The notes beneath the pieces were generated by a model. The model was not told the DNA's origin and did no database searches. It saw only the letters and a program-made list of their open reading frames with translations. Below, one piece after another: positions 34,730 through 43,709 of a DNA stretch of 64,000 nucleotides (its first letter is position 1; each line of letters opens with the position of its first letter). The position numbers and the translations under genes were made by a program. This DNA comes from Streptomyces sp. HUAS CB01 (GTDB lineage: Bacteria > Actinomycetota > Actinomycetes > Streptomycetales > Streptomycetaceae): NCBI RefSeq assembly GCF_030406905.1, contig NZ_CP129137.1, forward strand, positions 2,297,001-2,361,000. Direction: 5' to 3'.

Positions 34730-36931
34730 CTACTTGGCCGCGTAGCCGAAGCGGCCGCCGGTCGGCGGGAGACCGCCCGCACCGGGCTTGTGGGTGGTCA
34801 CGGCTGCCTTCGTGCCGCCGCTCACGTTCGGCCAGGGCAGGACGTGGACCGCGCCGAGGGCGGGGCCGTACGGCATGCCGACGTACAGGTTCGTGCCGGT
34901 GAAGGTGAGGCTCCTGCCGACGTGCTGGCCGGCGCCGGGGGTGCCGGGCAGGCCCGCGGGGTTGCCCGCCTCGATCCAGACGTCGGAGTCGCCCGCCGTG
35001 CCGAGGAGCGGGAACGTCTGGACCGCTCCCGCGCCCGCCGCCGTGCCGACGGTCTCGCCGGGGATGCCGACCGCGACCCGCAGCGTCGAGACGGTGCTCG
35101 TCGCCCGCGGTGCGGTGTTGACTGCGGTGACCTTCTCGCCGAAGCGGTCGCCGGTCTCGGCGGTGCCGGACAGGGTGTCGTCCGCGGTTCCCTGCCAGAG
35201 CGCGTCGACCTCGCTGAAGGCGCCCGCGGCGGTGATGCGGAAGGTGACGACGCGGCCCGCGTCGGTCTTCTCGGCGCCGTCCACGTCCAGGGCCTCACCG
35301 GGCGAGCCGACGGCGAGGAACGAGTCCGTGGCGGTCGCGGCGCCCGACGGACGGTACTCGACCAGGGACAGCGAGGCGCCGAACTCGTCGCCCGCCTCGG
35401 CGGCGCCGGAGACGGTGTCGAGGTCCTGGTCGAGACCGAACAGCGGGGTGGGAACGCCGTCCGCGCCACCGTGCTTGAAGACCGCCACGCCACCGGAGTC
35501 CGCCAGGGTGCCGATCGCCTCGTCGGGGTTGCCGATGGCGATGTGGTGGGCATTGCCCGCGACGCTGGTGCCGAAGCGGTCGTTCGCCTCCGCGTTGCCC
35601 GGGACATCCGGCTTGTCCTGGTGTACGGCGACGTTGGTGGCGCCGCGCACGTAGAACGCGCTGCCCGCCTTGGCGACGGACCCGAGGGTCTCGCCGGGAA
35701 CGCCGATCACCAGGTACGGCTCGCCCGCGGCGGTCCGCCCGGCGGCGACGGCGTGGCCCATACGGTCGCCGTTCTCGCCGGCCGAGGCCGCCATGGCGCC
35801 CGTGCCGGTGCCCTGCTCGAAGTGGACGCCCTTCGTGGCACCCGTGCCGATGCCGCCGGCGGCGCCGTAGAAGACGTCGACCATGCCCGCGTCGGGCGCC
35901 GTGCCGAGGTCCTCGGAGGGGGTGCCGACGACCAGGTCGGTGTAGCCGTCCTCGTTGTGGTCGACGGTGGCGAGGGCCTCACCGAACCAGTCGCCCTCCT
36001 CGGCGCCGCCCGGCACCCAGTCGAGGTCCTGGTTGATCTCGGCGGTGCCCTTGCCGCCGCCGTACACGATCCGGACCACACCGGCCCCGTCGTCGGCGCC
36101 GACGACGGCCTTGGGATCGGAGATCGCGATGTCCTCGATGCCGTCACCGTTGAAGTCGGTGATGCGCGTGGCACCGGCCTTGGAGTTCACCCAGGAGGCC
36201 AGGTCGTCGACACGGGCGGCGACGCCGCCGGTACGGGTCTCGGTCGCCTCCGCACCGAAACAACCGCTCTGCCAGGACTGGCTGGTGAGGGCCGCCAGGG
36301 TGGCCGTACCGCCCGTCACGCGGACCACGGGACCGCCGGAGTCGCCGCTGCACGCGGCCGCGCCGTTCTTGCCGGTGACGCCGGCCGTGGTGGCGGCCGC
36401 AGAGTCCACCGTGTACGTGCCGGTGTGCAGCTTCAGCGGCGCCCACTCGTCCTTGGTTCGGCCGTAGCCCGCGAACGTCAGCTCCTCGCCCGCGGACGGA
36501 GCTGTGGTGGCCAGGGCGACGGGCGTGACGTTGGTGACCGGGCGGTTGAGGCGGGCCAGGACCACATCGCGGTCGGTGCGCGGGACCAGCTCCACGACGC
36601 GGCGCTCGGCACCCTGGGTGCCGGTCAGGTCGGTGCGGCCGATGACGGCGGTGGTCTTCTGCTTCGGGGCACCGGCGGACACGGCGAGGCCCGCGACCGG
36701 GTCGTCGGCGAAACAACTGGCCGCGGTGAGCAGCCACTCGGCGTCGACCAGCACGGCGGAGCAGCCCCGGGCCGTGTCGCCGATGTCGAGGCGCGCCGTG
36801 AAGGCGAAGGCACTGCCGGTGGGGACGGTGCCGCCGGTGACGGCGGAAGCGGGTACGGCGCTCAGAGCGAGGGGGACCGCGGTCAGAGCGGTGGCCAGCG
36901 CGGTGAAGCGCAGGGGTCTGGAGTACGGCAT
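34730..36931 (-). CDS. Trypsin-like (S1) domain with FG-GAP repeats, paralog A
   Basis: A 733-residue secreted protein with a signal peptide (about 1-30), an S1-fold domain (31-260) and then FG-GAP/integrin-alpha-like repeats (DFNGDGIEDIAISDP, DHNEDGYTDLVVGTP) that build a beta-propeller. The Ser motif CSGDSGGPV and Asp region RDVVLARL are intact, but the catalytic His is replaced: LLTAASCF (S72) instead of TAAHC. It is therefore probably inactive or unusual as a protease. The same substitution occurs in paralogs B and C at 44397 and 46107. It ends at a strong terminator. Confidence 0.88.
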   Translation of the reverse strand: MPYSRPLRFTALATALTAVPLALSAVPASAVTGGTVPTGSAFAFTARLDIGDTARGCSAVLVDAEWLLTAASCFADDPVAGLAVSAGAPKQKTTAVIGRTDLTGTQGAERRVVELVPRTDRDVVLARLNRPVTNVTPVALATTAPSAGEELTFAGYGRTKDEWAPLKLHTGTYTVDSAAATTAGVTGKNGAAACSGDSGGPVVRVTGGTATLAALTSQSWQSGCFGAEATETRTGGVAARVDDLASWVNSKAGATRITDFNGDGIEDIAISDPKAVVGADDGAGVVRIVYGGGKGTAEINQDLDWVPGGAEEGDWFGEALATVDHNEDGYTDLVVGTPSEDLGTAPDAGMVDVFYGAAGGIGTGATKGVHFEQGTGTGAMAASAGENGDRMGHAVAAGRTAAGEPYLVIGVPGETLGSVAKAGSAFYVRGATNVAVHQDKPDVPGNAEANDRFGTSVAGNAHHIAIGNPDEAIGTLADSGGVAVFKHGGADGVPTPLFGLDQDLDTVSGAAEAGDEFGASLSLVEYRPSGAATATDSFLAVGSPGEALDVDGAEKTDAGRVVTFRITAAGAFSEVDALWQGTADDTLSGTAETGDRFGEKVTAVNTAPRATSTVSTLRVAVGIPGETVGTAAGAGAVQTFPLLGTAGDSDVWIEAGNPAGLPGTPGAGQHVGRSLTFTGTNLYVGMPYGPALGAVHVLPWPNVSGGTKAAVTTHKPGAGGLPPTGGRFGYAAK

Positions 36932-37053
36932 GTGTTCGTGTCCTGAGTTCGGGGTGTGACGTCCGGCAGCGGCCGGACGTCGGTTCGTTCGTGGAGATGT
37001 CGAGGAGGCCGGTGTCGCCGGCACGACCGGCGACAGGGCCGGCCGGCGGGGTC

Positions 37054-37587
37054 TCACATGTACTGGAAGTAGCGGTCGAACCAGACCGGGGGCAGGTCCT
37101 CGTCGTCGCCGTCGTCCCAGCCGTGTTCGGCCGCCAGGGCCTCCAGGAGCGGCTCGGCGGACATCTGCTCGAGGACGGAGCGGCCGTCGTACGGCTCCAG
37201 GAGGAGCTCGACGGGGACGAGGACGCAGCCCGACGCGGTGCAGACGCCGTCGAGCCAGGTCAGGAACTCCTCGGTGAGGCCCTGTTCGGATCCGGGCATG
37301 CCCGTCCCGCCCGTCCCGGCCGTGACGAAGCCGCCGAAGTTGCTCAGCAGGACCCACAGCGGCCGCTCGAGACCGGTCGCCTCCGCGGGAACCGTGATTC
37401 CGCCGTAGTGACTGGTGTCCTGGGTGAGGCCGCCGGAGCAGGCCGGCCCGAAGCGCTCCTCAAGGGCGCGCACGAGCCCGGCGAAACGGTTGCCCGCCGT
37501 GACCAGGTCGAAGTGGGGTGGGCGTTCCAGGTGGTCCGGATCGTCGTACTCCCTCAGGAGCGCCCGGATTTCGTCCGTGGCCGGCAT
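37054..37587 (-). CDS. Soluble acidic protein, possibly immunity-like
   Basis: A 177-residue cytoplasmic protein, acidic (EYDDPDH, WDDGDDEDLPP), with alternating helices and strands: EIRALLREYDDPDHLERPPH at the start and PLWVLLSNFGGFVTAG in the middle. There is no signal peptide. AAGGA precedes the ATG. Its composition and place next to a toxin island recall immunity proteins, but no family is recognised. It follows the left arm copy of the duplicated secreted-protein gene by 40 bp and precedes paralog A of the FG-GAP proteins. Confidence 0.6.
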   Translation of the reverse strand: MPATDEIRALLREYDDPDHLERPPHFDLVTAGNRFAGLVRALEERFGPACSGGLTQDTSHYGGITVPAEATGLERPLWVLLSNFGGFVTAGTGGTGMPGSEQGLTEEFLTWLDGVCTASGCVLVPVELLLEPYDGRSVLEQMSAEPLLEALAAEHGWDDGDDEDLPPVWFDRYFQYM

Positions 37588-37616
37588 GGTCGGATCCTTC
37601 GTGTGGTGCCCGCGTA

Positions 37617-38284
37617 TGGATCGGGCGTCAGCCGGTGACGCGGAGTTCGACGAGGACGGACTGGGGTCCGCCGACGGTGCCTTCGCCGACGGATTCGAAG
37701 CCGTCTTCGGGGATGGTGACGGTGGTGGTCTGGCCGTTGGCGGTGAGGTCGGCTTTGACGGGGTGGTCGCCGGTGCCGATGGCGAAGACGCGGGGGAGTT
37801 CGAGGGTGAGGTAGCCGCTGGTGGAGTTGGCCTGGAAGCAGTACATCTCGTCGCGTCCGGCGGCGGGGTCCTTGACGGTCATGACCTGGATCTGGTTGGC
37901 GCTCTGGCCGCATTCGGCGAGGACGATGTGTCCGTCGCCCTTCTTCAGGAGGATGCCCTTGTCGGCGAGGATCTTCGCGGCGTTGGGGTAGGTGAAGTCC
38001 TCGACCGCGAAGGGCGGTGTGTCGCCGGCGGTGCCGGCGGTGGCCGGGGAGGCGGGGGTCGAGGCGAAGGCGAGGGTGGTCACCCCCGCGAGAGCGGTGA
38101 ACGTGCCGATGAGGCCGGCGATCAGACGCCGGCGAACACGAGATATCACCCGGGAATTCCTTTCGGGACAGTGCGCGCGGCGACGCCAAAGCCCCGAAGT
38201 CCCAGTATCCCCCTGGACTTCGCTTCCCCCCGCACAGCTGACTGGTCATCAAACTGAGTGCCGACGAAGGATAACCCACCACCA
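37617..38284. repeat. Left arm of 668-bp inverted repeat
   Basis: Reverse complement of 43710-44377 with, as far as I can compare by eye, one mismatch just after the gene stop. It contains a whole secreted-protein gene plus about 135 bp upstream of it. Weaker similarity (gccacagtt) continues past the outer end. Confidence 0.9.
37628..38149 (-). CDS. Small secreted protein, left copy
   Basis: A 173-residue exported protein, identical in sequence to the product at 43845-44366. It has a signal peptide (about 1-40, LIAGLIGTFTALAGVTTLAF then ASTPASPATA), then a beta-rich mature domain with two Cys (VLAECGQSANQIQV and EMYCFQANS), likely a disulfide. The end is strand-rich (TTTVTIPEDGFESVGEG). GTG start with AAGGA upstream. 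No family is recognised. In both arms it lies first, ahead of genes of the FG-GAP group, so it may be secreted with them. Confidence 0.8.
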   Translation of the reverse strand: MISRVRRRLIAGLIGTFTALAGVTTLAFASTPASPATAGTAGDTPPFAVEDFTYPNAAKILADKGILLKKGDGHIVLAECGQSANQIQVMTVKDPAAGRDEMYCFQANSTSGYLTLELPRVFAIGTGDHPVKADLTANGQTTTVTIPEDGFESVGEGTVGGPQSVLVELRVTG

Positions 38285-38427
38285 CACCAACCAAACTGTG
38301 GCGGGGGTCACAGGCAGGCCGTGCATGTCCGAGGATGAATCCGAAGTGCCGACCGGTGAGTTGATGCACGCTTCTTCATCGCGCGCAGGTGACGGTGAGG
38401 CACCGGCCGCGACGACGACAGGCAAAG

Positions 38428-38460
38428 CGGCCCCAGGCGGACAGACTTCGCCTGGGGCCG
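38428..38460 (-). terminator. Terminator of the toxin/immunity operon
   Basis: CGGCCCCAGGCG and CGCCTGGGGCCG pair perfectly over 12 bp around a nine-base loop, 27 bp beyond the last immunity-like gene of the minus-strand operon. Confidence 0.8.
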
Positions 38461-38487
38461 ATTCACATCAGGGGGAGCGTGTCGGCC

Positions 38488-38934
38488 CTACTCTTCTCCG
38501 GAGTCACCGACTCCCGCATGGAGGGAGTGATACTGCGCATACATGCGCGCCAGCGCCGGCACGTCGTCCCGCACTGCCAGAAAATCGAGCAGCAGAGAGA
38601 GCAGGCGGTCTACCGCCTCACGCTCCTGTTCCGAGGTCGAACCATCGAGCTTGTTCCAGCCCCAGGAACCGATACCGGGCAGCGCTTCGTCGAGGACGAG
38701 CGCCTGCCACCCGAAGCCGGAGCATTCACCCCTGCGCACGACCAGCCACTCGGTGAATCCGCGCAGCAGCCCGCCCAAGCGGGCCTCATCGAATCCGATG
38801 AGGAACATCACCGCGCTCTTGTACGAGCCGTCGAGCCCGTAGAGCCCCGGCCGAGCGCCAACCCCTTCGAAGTACTTCCTGTCGTTGCCAGAGTTCCTCC
38901 TTTCCGACGACGCCCTTCCAGCTGGTGTGGCCAC
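38488..38934 (-). CDS. Immunity-like protein, paralog 2
   Basis: A 148-residue soluble protein clearly paralogous to the product of 38947-39375: ARPGLYGLDGSYKSAVMFLI against ARPGIYGLNGTYHPTAMLLL, then GGLLRGFTEWLVVRRGE against GGLLRGFREWLVVRKGE. The N-terminal 25 residues differ and no good ribosome site precedes the GTG start, so the 5' end may be rearranged. It begins 12 bp after its paralog. Tandem immunity paralogs are common behind polymorphic toxins and may protect against toxins of other strains. Confidence 0.68.
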   Translation of the reverse strand: MATPAGRASSERRNSGNDRKYFEGVGARPGLYGLDGSYKSAVMFLIGFDEARLGGLLRGFTEWLVVRRGECSGFGWQALVLDEALPGIGSWGWNKLDGSTSEQEREAVDRLLSLLLDFLAVRDDVPALARMYAQYHSLHAGVGDSGEE

Positions 38935-38946
38935 GCTCGGTCCGCG

Positions 38947-39375
38947 TTACCGTCCGATCTGCAGAGACTGGTACTTCGCGTACATGCGGGCCAGCGAATC
39001 ACTGTCGTCGCGTACGTCCAGGAATTCCAGGACGAGCGAGAAGAGGTGATCCACAGCCCGCTGGTCCTGCTCCGGTTCCAGACGTCCCCAGTTCCGGAGA
39101 CTGACACCGGGCAACGACTCCTGGAACACGAGCGCATACCACACGGCGCTGGAGGGTTCGCCCTTGCGCACGACCAGCCACTCCCTGAAACCCCGCAGCA
39201 GGCCACCGTCCCGAGCCAAGTCGAATCCGAGAAGGAGCATGGCGGTGGGGTGGTACGTACCGTTCAGACCGTAGATCCCCGGCCTGGCCCGGAGATGTTC
39301 GATGAGCTGCTTGTCAGCCACGCGGCTCCTGAATTCGAGGGTGTTGACGTCGAACCCGTCCCACTGGCCCTGCAC
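38947..39375 (-). CDS. Immunity-like protein, paralog 1
   Basis: A 142-residue soluble protein with helices and strands and no signal peptide. It shares about half its residues with the next gene. The GTG start has GAGGA upstream. It lies 97 bp after the first immunity candidate, with a hairpin between, so it may be read through or have its own promoter. Its exact family is not recognised; an immunity role is inferred from position behind the ALF-repeat toxin and from tandem duplication. Confidence 0.7.
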   Translation of the reverse strand: MQGQWDGFDVNTLEFRSRVADKQLIEHLRARPGIYGLNGTYHPTAMLLLGFDLARDGGLLRGFREWLVVRKGEPSSAVWYALVFQESLPGVSLRNWGRLEPEQDQRAVDHLFSLVLEFLDVRDDSDSLARMYAKYQSLQIGR

Positions 39376-39420
39376 TTGGCATCCTCATACTTCACATCTT
39401 CCACGCGGAGTTCCGCCCTG

Positions 39421-39456
39421 TGCGGGCTCGCTGGACCGGAGTCCGGCGAGCCCGCA
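39421..39456 (-). terminator. Hairpin after the coupled immunity gene
   Basis: TGCGGGCTCGCTGGAC and GTCCGGCGAGCCCGCA pair over 16 positions with one G-T wobble and a cgga loop. It may terminate or attenuate the toxin-immunity transcript before the two paralogous genes. Confidence 0.7.
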
Positions 39457-39472
39457 CTTTCCGGGTCGGTCC

Positions 39473-39832
39473 CTACACCGCCATGGAATGCGCCAGCAAG
39501 GCCTTCTCTTCGAGGAGGGTTGCCACGTGCGGAGGTGTCAGGGCGACGGTCCCGCCCGCGCGCTCCAGCAGGACGAGCGAGGTGGCCAGCAGACCGTGGG
39601 CCAGCCCGTGCAGCACCTCGTTCCGGGTCGAGGCGTACAGCTCGTGCAGGCCCTCGACGAAGACCCGGAACTGCTCCGGGTCCACGTCACATCCACCCTG
39701 ATCGTTCGGGGTCAGTCCCGACGGCAACTCCAGGAACTCGGCCGCGCCATGGGCCAGGGAGGCGTAGAGCCGGCCACTGTGGTAGCCGGCGTCCCAGAGC
39801 GTCTCGCCGTCGAGTTCGAAGGGGTAACTCAA
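39473..39832 (-). CDS. Immunity protein candidate coupled to ALF-repeat toxin 1
   Basis: A 119-residue soluble helical protein (MSYPFELDGETLWDAGYHSG at the start, EQFRVFVEGLHELYASTRNE in the middle). Its ATG overlaps the toxin stop by 4 bp, the standard arrangement for a toxin and its cognate immunity protein. No signal peptide is present, as expected for a protein that neutralises the toxin inside the producer or incoming toxin in kin. No family is recognised. Confidence 0.7.
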   Translation of the reverse strand: MSYPFELDGETLWDAGYHSGRLYASLAHGAAEFLELPSGLTPNDQGGCDVDPEQFRVFVEGLHELYASTRNEVLHGLAHGLLATSLVLLERAGGTVALTPPHVATLLEEKALLAHSMAV

Positions 39833-42800
39833 TCTGCGATCTCCAGTCTTAGGTCCAGATCGGGGTGGTCCTGCCTGAGCTGCGCGAAGCGCTGCTCCAG
39901 CGCGGCCCGGAAGCGGCTGTCCATGCCGGACTTGGTGAACCTGAAGCCAATGGGAGCATTCTCATACCCAGGAAGAAGCTTCCGGCACTTGAGGTAGTTG
40001 GCGAGCTTCGTGTCCACGTGCTTCTTGAGCCAGTCGGACTCACCGTAGATCGCGGTCCTCAGCTCCCACATCACACCCTTTTCGAACAGATCGATGTCGG
40101 TGATGATATTCCCCGTGTCGGGGTCGTAGACCTTGTGGTCGGTCAGGCCTTCAAGGCACTCGTAGTCATCACTGCTCGACCGTGCGAACGAGAAGGACGA
40201 TGTGAAACTCGACCTGCTGACGTTGCCGGCCCTGCTGGCCTTGCTGACCACCCTGCAGCCGCGCTTCAGCAGCTTGAGGCCGTCGTAGGCCTTCTCCAGT
40301 GCCTTCAGCTTGGCGCCAATGAGGACGTCCGCGGCGAGGCTTGAGCAGTGCTCGAAGTCCTTGTTGTCGAGGCAGGCTTCGAGTTCGGTGAGGCCGGTGA
40401 GTTCGGACGTGACTCCCCAGAGCTGTTCCATGGCGTCGCCGAATTCGTCGCCCATGGAGAGGATGTCGCAGCCGATTTCGTTGTGCTGGCACCAGCGGGC
40501 GAATTCCTGCGGATCACAGGGGACGATGGCCTGGCCGCAGCGGTACATCTTCCGGGCGCGGTAGCCGGGGTCGTTCATCGCCTTCTGCTTGGCGGCGATG
40601 GCCGCCTTACGGCGGGCTTCCTCCTCCTCGCGGTGCTTCTTGACGGCGATGGTGAACGCCTCGGTGGCCGCCTTGAGAGCGGCCTTGGCGTCCTCGCCCG
40701 CGGCGATCGAGGACTGGCGTGCCTGCTCGGCGGCGATCCAGGCGCTGGAGGCCGATGCCTGGGCCATCTCCGAGGAGAGCGTGGCGTCCGTGGCGGAACG
40801 GGCGGCGTCCTCGGCAGCGATGTTGGCCTGGTTGGCGGCGTTGCGGGCGGTGGTGGCGGAAGCGGCGGCGCTGGCCGCCGACGCCTCGGCGTCCTTGGCA
40901 TGCTCCGCGGCCTCCTCCGCGTGGTCCTTGGCCTCGGCGGCCGAGGCGTCGGCCTTCTTCGCCCACTGGTTGGCCTCCGCGGACGCCTTGCGGGCGAGGG
41001 CGGCGACCTTCTGAGCGGTGGCGGCGTTCTGCTGCGCGGTGGCCGCGATCTTCGCCGCCTCCGCGATCAGCTTCTGGACCCCGGCCACATGCGTGGCGGA
41101 CAGATGGTCCTTACGGGCCGCCTTGTACTGACCGGAGCCGATGAAGGCGTGCAGGGTCTGCGGGGAGCCCTCCAGAGCGATCCGGGCGGCGGACCTGACC
41201 TCCGGCCCGCCGGAAGCATTCAGCTGGGCCGCCTTGACCCGCTCGTCCTGGGTCCGCGCCGTGAACTGCGTCTTGATCAGGAACTCGCTGTACTTCTTCG
41301 GGTCCCCGCTGTTCAGCGCCGTACGGCCGGCGTCGGTGAGGACGGGGCCGGCACCGGAGATGGCCTGCGCGATCGCCACCCGCATGTTCTGGGCCGCGGC
41401 CTGGTACTGCCCACTGGTGGTGAACGCCGTGACCGCGGCGGCGTCGCCGTCGAGCGCGGTCTCGGCAGCCGCCCGCACCCCCGCGACCTCACTCTCCTCG
41501 GCCAGCCGCTCGACGTAGGAGCGCTCGTCCTGCTCCTTCGCCGTCGTCCAGCCGGTGCGCAGGTAGTCGATGACGACCTCGTCGGGGCCGGCCAGTGCGG
41601 CTTCGGCCGCGCCCCGTCCCCAGGCCGTGCCGTTCTTCATCGCCAGCACGGCGAGGGCGCGGCCCTGGTCCGCCACGGCCGCCGGATCGGCGCCGGGCTC
41701 GGCCGCCTCGGCGACCAGCCGGGCCCGCTCCGCGTCCCGGTCCTTGACCGCCTGCTCGAACGCCGCACGGGCCGCCGTCTTCGTGGCGTCCGCCGCCTTC
41801 TGGTCCCTGGCTCGCTCGATACCGGCGTTCGTACGGCCCAGCAGTTCCTCGGCCTCCACCTCTCGCGCGAGGGTGTAGACCTGCTGTGCCTTGACCACCG
41901 CGGCCGTCGCCGCGTTCGCCGCGTCGGTCGCCGCATTCGCGTGCGCCGTCGACTTCGCCGCCGCGGTGGCCGCGTCACCCGCGTGCTCGGCCGCGTCGTC
42001 GGCCGCCGCGGCCGCGTTGTTCGCGTGCTTGGCGGCCGACCGGGTCGCGTCACGTGCCTCACCGGCGGCCTTCGCCGCCTTGCGCGCCAGCGCCTCGGCG
42101 GCAGCAGCCGCGCGATTCGCCTCGGCGGCGTGCCGCTTGGTTGCCGCTGCCGCGGCCCGCGCCTGGGCAGCCGCCGCGCTGGACTCGCCGGCATAGTTGC
42201 TCGCCTCGACCGCCGCGTTGGCCGCGAGGTTCGCGTTGGCACCCGCACCCGCGGCGGACGCCGCCGCATCCCCGGCGGCGGTGGCCGCCTTCGACGCCTG
42301 GTCGGCCGCGTCAGCGGCGAGGTCGGCACCCTTGGCAGCGGTACGTGCGTTCTCGGCGGCCACCCGCGCCGCATCCGCGTTCCGCTCGTCCACCGCGGCA
42401 TCCGCCGCCGCACCACGCGCGCGCGACGCGGCCTGCGAGGCACCCGCCGCCGCGGCGGCCGCCTGGGACGCCGCGTTCGCTGCGACCCGCGCCGAGTTGT
42501 TCGCCGCACGCGAGGCGTCGATCGCCTGCTGTGCGGACGCCGCCGCCTGCGAGGCCGCCTTCGCCGCACGACCGGCCGCGCGCGCCGCCTTCGCCGTGTC
42601 GTCCTTCGCGGCCTCGGCCTCGGCCGCGGCCTTCAGCGCGGCTTCCTTGGCGAGCTTCGCCGCCTCGATCGCCTTCGCCGACTCGGTCTTCGCCGAAGCG
42701 GTCTCCTTCGCGGCCTGCCGGCCGGCCTCCTTCGCCTGCTCGGCGAGCTGGGCGACGGTGGCGTGCTCCTGGTCCTTGTCACGCGCGACGAACTGGCCGA

Positions 42801-43452
42801 CCTCCAGGAACTCCCGGATGTCCGCAGGGGTACCGGCCAGGGCGAGCTGCCCCGCCGCACGGACGTTGGTCCCGCCCACGCTGATGACCTGCACCAACTG
42901 CACCCGCTCGTCCTGCTCGCGCTGGGTGTACTGCCCTTCGCGCAGGAACGTGCGGACGTCGTCCGGCGAACCGTTCAGCGCGGCCCGCCCCGCGTCCGCG
43001 ACGATCGGGCCACTGGTACTGATGATCCGTGCGACATGAACACGCTGGTCCTGCTCCCACGGGTCTTCCCAGCCGTCGTCCAGGAAGTCCTTCAACTCGT
43101 CGGGAGTGCCGGACAGCGCTGCTCGCGCGGCGGCCATCAGCTCCGTACCGCCGACGCTGGCAAGCTGCGCGGCGGACACCCGCTCGTCCTGGAGCGAGAG
43201 CCCGTCCGCGGCCGCCAGGAACGCCTGCACCTCGGCATCGCTGCCGGTCAAGGCCGCCTCAGCAGCCGCCTTGACCCCCGGCCCGCCCGCCTTCCAGTGG
43301 TCGACCACCAGACCACGGTCGGTCGGGGTCGCCTCCGCCAGAGCGGCGACCTGCCCGGGGCCCGCAGCCGGTGCCGCGACCGCGGCCGGTGCGGAACCGA
43401 GCAATCCGACTATGAGCGCCAGTGGGAGTAAACCGAGGGCGACGGCACGCAT
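39829..43452 (-). CDS. ALF-repeat polymorphic toxin 1
   Basis: A giant secreted protein of about 1,207 residues. A signal peptide (MRAVALGLLPLALIVGLLG, cleavage near AVAA) is followed by short ALF-type repeats (AARAALSGTPDELKDFLDDG, AGRAALNGSPDDVRTFLREG), an Ala-rich coiled coil of about 350 residues, a second ALF block, another coil, a Cys-rich pre-toxin segment (MYRCGQAIVPCDPQEFARWC) and a C-terminal domain of about 110 residues. The latter has IITDIDLFEKGVMWELRTAI and LLPGYENAPIGFRFT, and may be a nuclease-like toxin; its activity is not established. ATG at 43452 is chosen for the signal peptide; the frame is open to a TTG at 43509. Confidence 0.82.
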   Translation of the reverse strand: MRAVALGLLPLALIVGLLGSAPAAVAAPAAGPGQVAALAEATPTDRGLVVDHWKAGGPGVKAAAEAALTGSDAEVQAFLAAADGLSLQDERVSAAQLASVGGTELMAAARAALSGTPDELKDFLDDGWEDPWEQDQRVHVARIISTSGPIVADAGRAALNGSPDDVRTFLREGQYTQREQDERVQLVQVISVGGTNVRAAGQLALAGTPADIREFLEVGQFVARDKDQEHATVAQLAEQAKEAGRQAAKETASAKTESAKAIEAAKLAKEAALKAAAEAEAAKDDTAKAARAAGRAAKAASQAAASAQQAIDASRAANNSARVAANAASQAAAAAAGASQAASRARGAAADAAVDERNADAARVAAENARTAAKGADLAADAADQASKAATAAGDAAASAAGAGANANLAANAAVEASNYAGESSAAAAQARAAAAATKRHAAEANRAAAAAEALARKAAKAAGEARDATRSAAKHANNAAAAADDAAEHAGDAATAAAKSTAHANAATDAANAATAAVVKAQQVYTLAREVEAEELLGRTNAGIERARDQKAADATKTAARAAFEQAVKDRDAERARLVAEAAEPGADPAAVADQGRALAVLAMKNGTAWGRGAAEAALAGPDEVVIDYLRTGWTTAKEQDERSYVERLAEESEVAGVRAAAETALDGDAAAVTAFTTSGQYQAAAQNMRVAIAQAISGAGPVLTDAGRTALNSGDPKKYSEFLIKTQFTARTQDERVKAAQLNASGGPEVRSAARIALEGSPQTLHAFIGSGQYKAARKDHLSATHVAGVQKLIAEAAKIAATAQQNAATAQKVAALARKASAEANQWAKKADASAAEAKDHAEEAAEHAKDAEASAASAAASATTARNAANQANIAAEDAARSATDATLSSEMAQASASSAWIAAEQARQSSIAAGEDAKAALKAATEAFTIAVKKHREEEEARRKAAIAAKQKAMNDPGYRARKMYRCGQAIVPCDPQEFARWCQHNEIGCDILSMGDEFGDAMEQLWGVTSELTGLTELEACLDNKDFEHCSSLAADVLIGAKLKALEKAYDGLKLLKRGCRVVSKASRAGNVSRSSFTSSFSFARSSSDDYECLEGLTDHKVYDPDTGNIITDIDLFEKGVMWELRTAIYGESDWLKKHVDTKLANYLKCRKLLPGYENAPIGFRFTKSGMDSRFRAALEQRFAQLRQDHPDLDLRLEIAD

Positions 43453-43709
43453 TCCGCGCAATGCCCCTCCCGTAACGCCCGCTACCGGTCCATGAAGTCT
43501 TCGTTTCAAGAATCGCTCGTCTCATACGGCCGGCAACTCTATTGAGGCTGCCGGACATTGATGAATCGAGATCATAAGCGGAGGGGGGACAGCCCACAGG
43601 AGAAGCACAGTCGAGGCAAAGCACCCGTCAACTCGACTATCCGCAGGGCGGTTTGGTTGTGGCCTTCGTAATCGCCATCCTTGTGATGCCTGCCACAGTT
43701 CGGTCGCTC

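Noticed and set aside
40348..43431. 1,027-codon plus-strand open frame opposite toxin 1
   Set aside because: Gly/Arg-rich antisense of Ala-rich coils; no start signals or domains.
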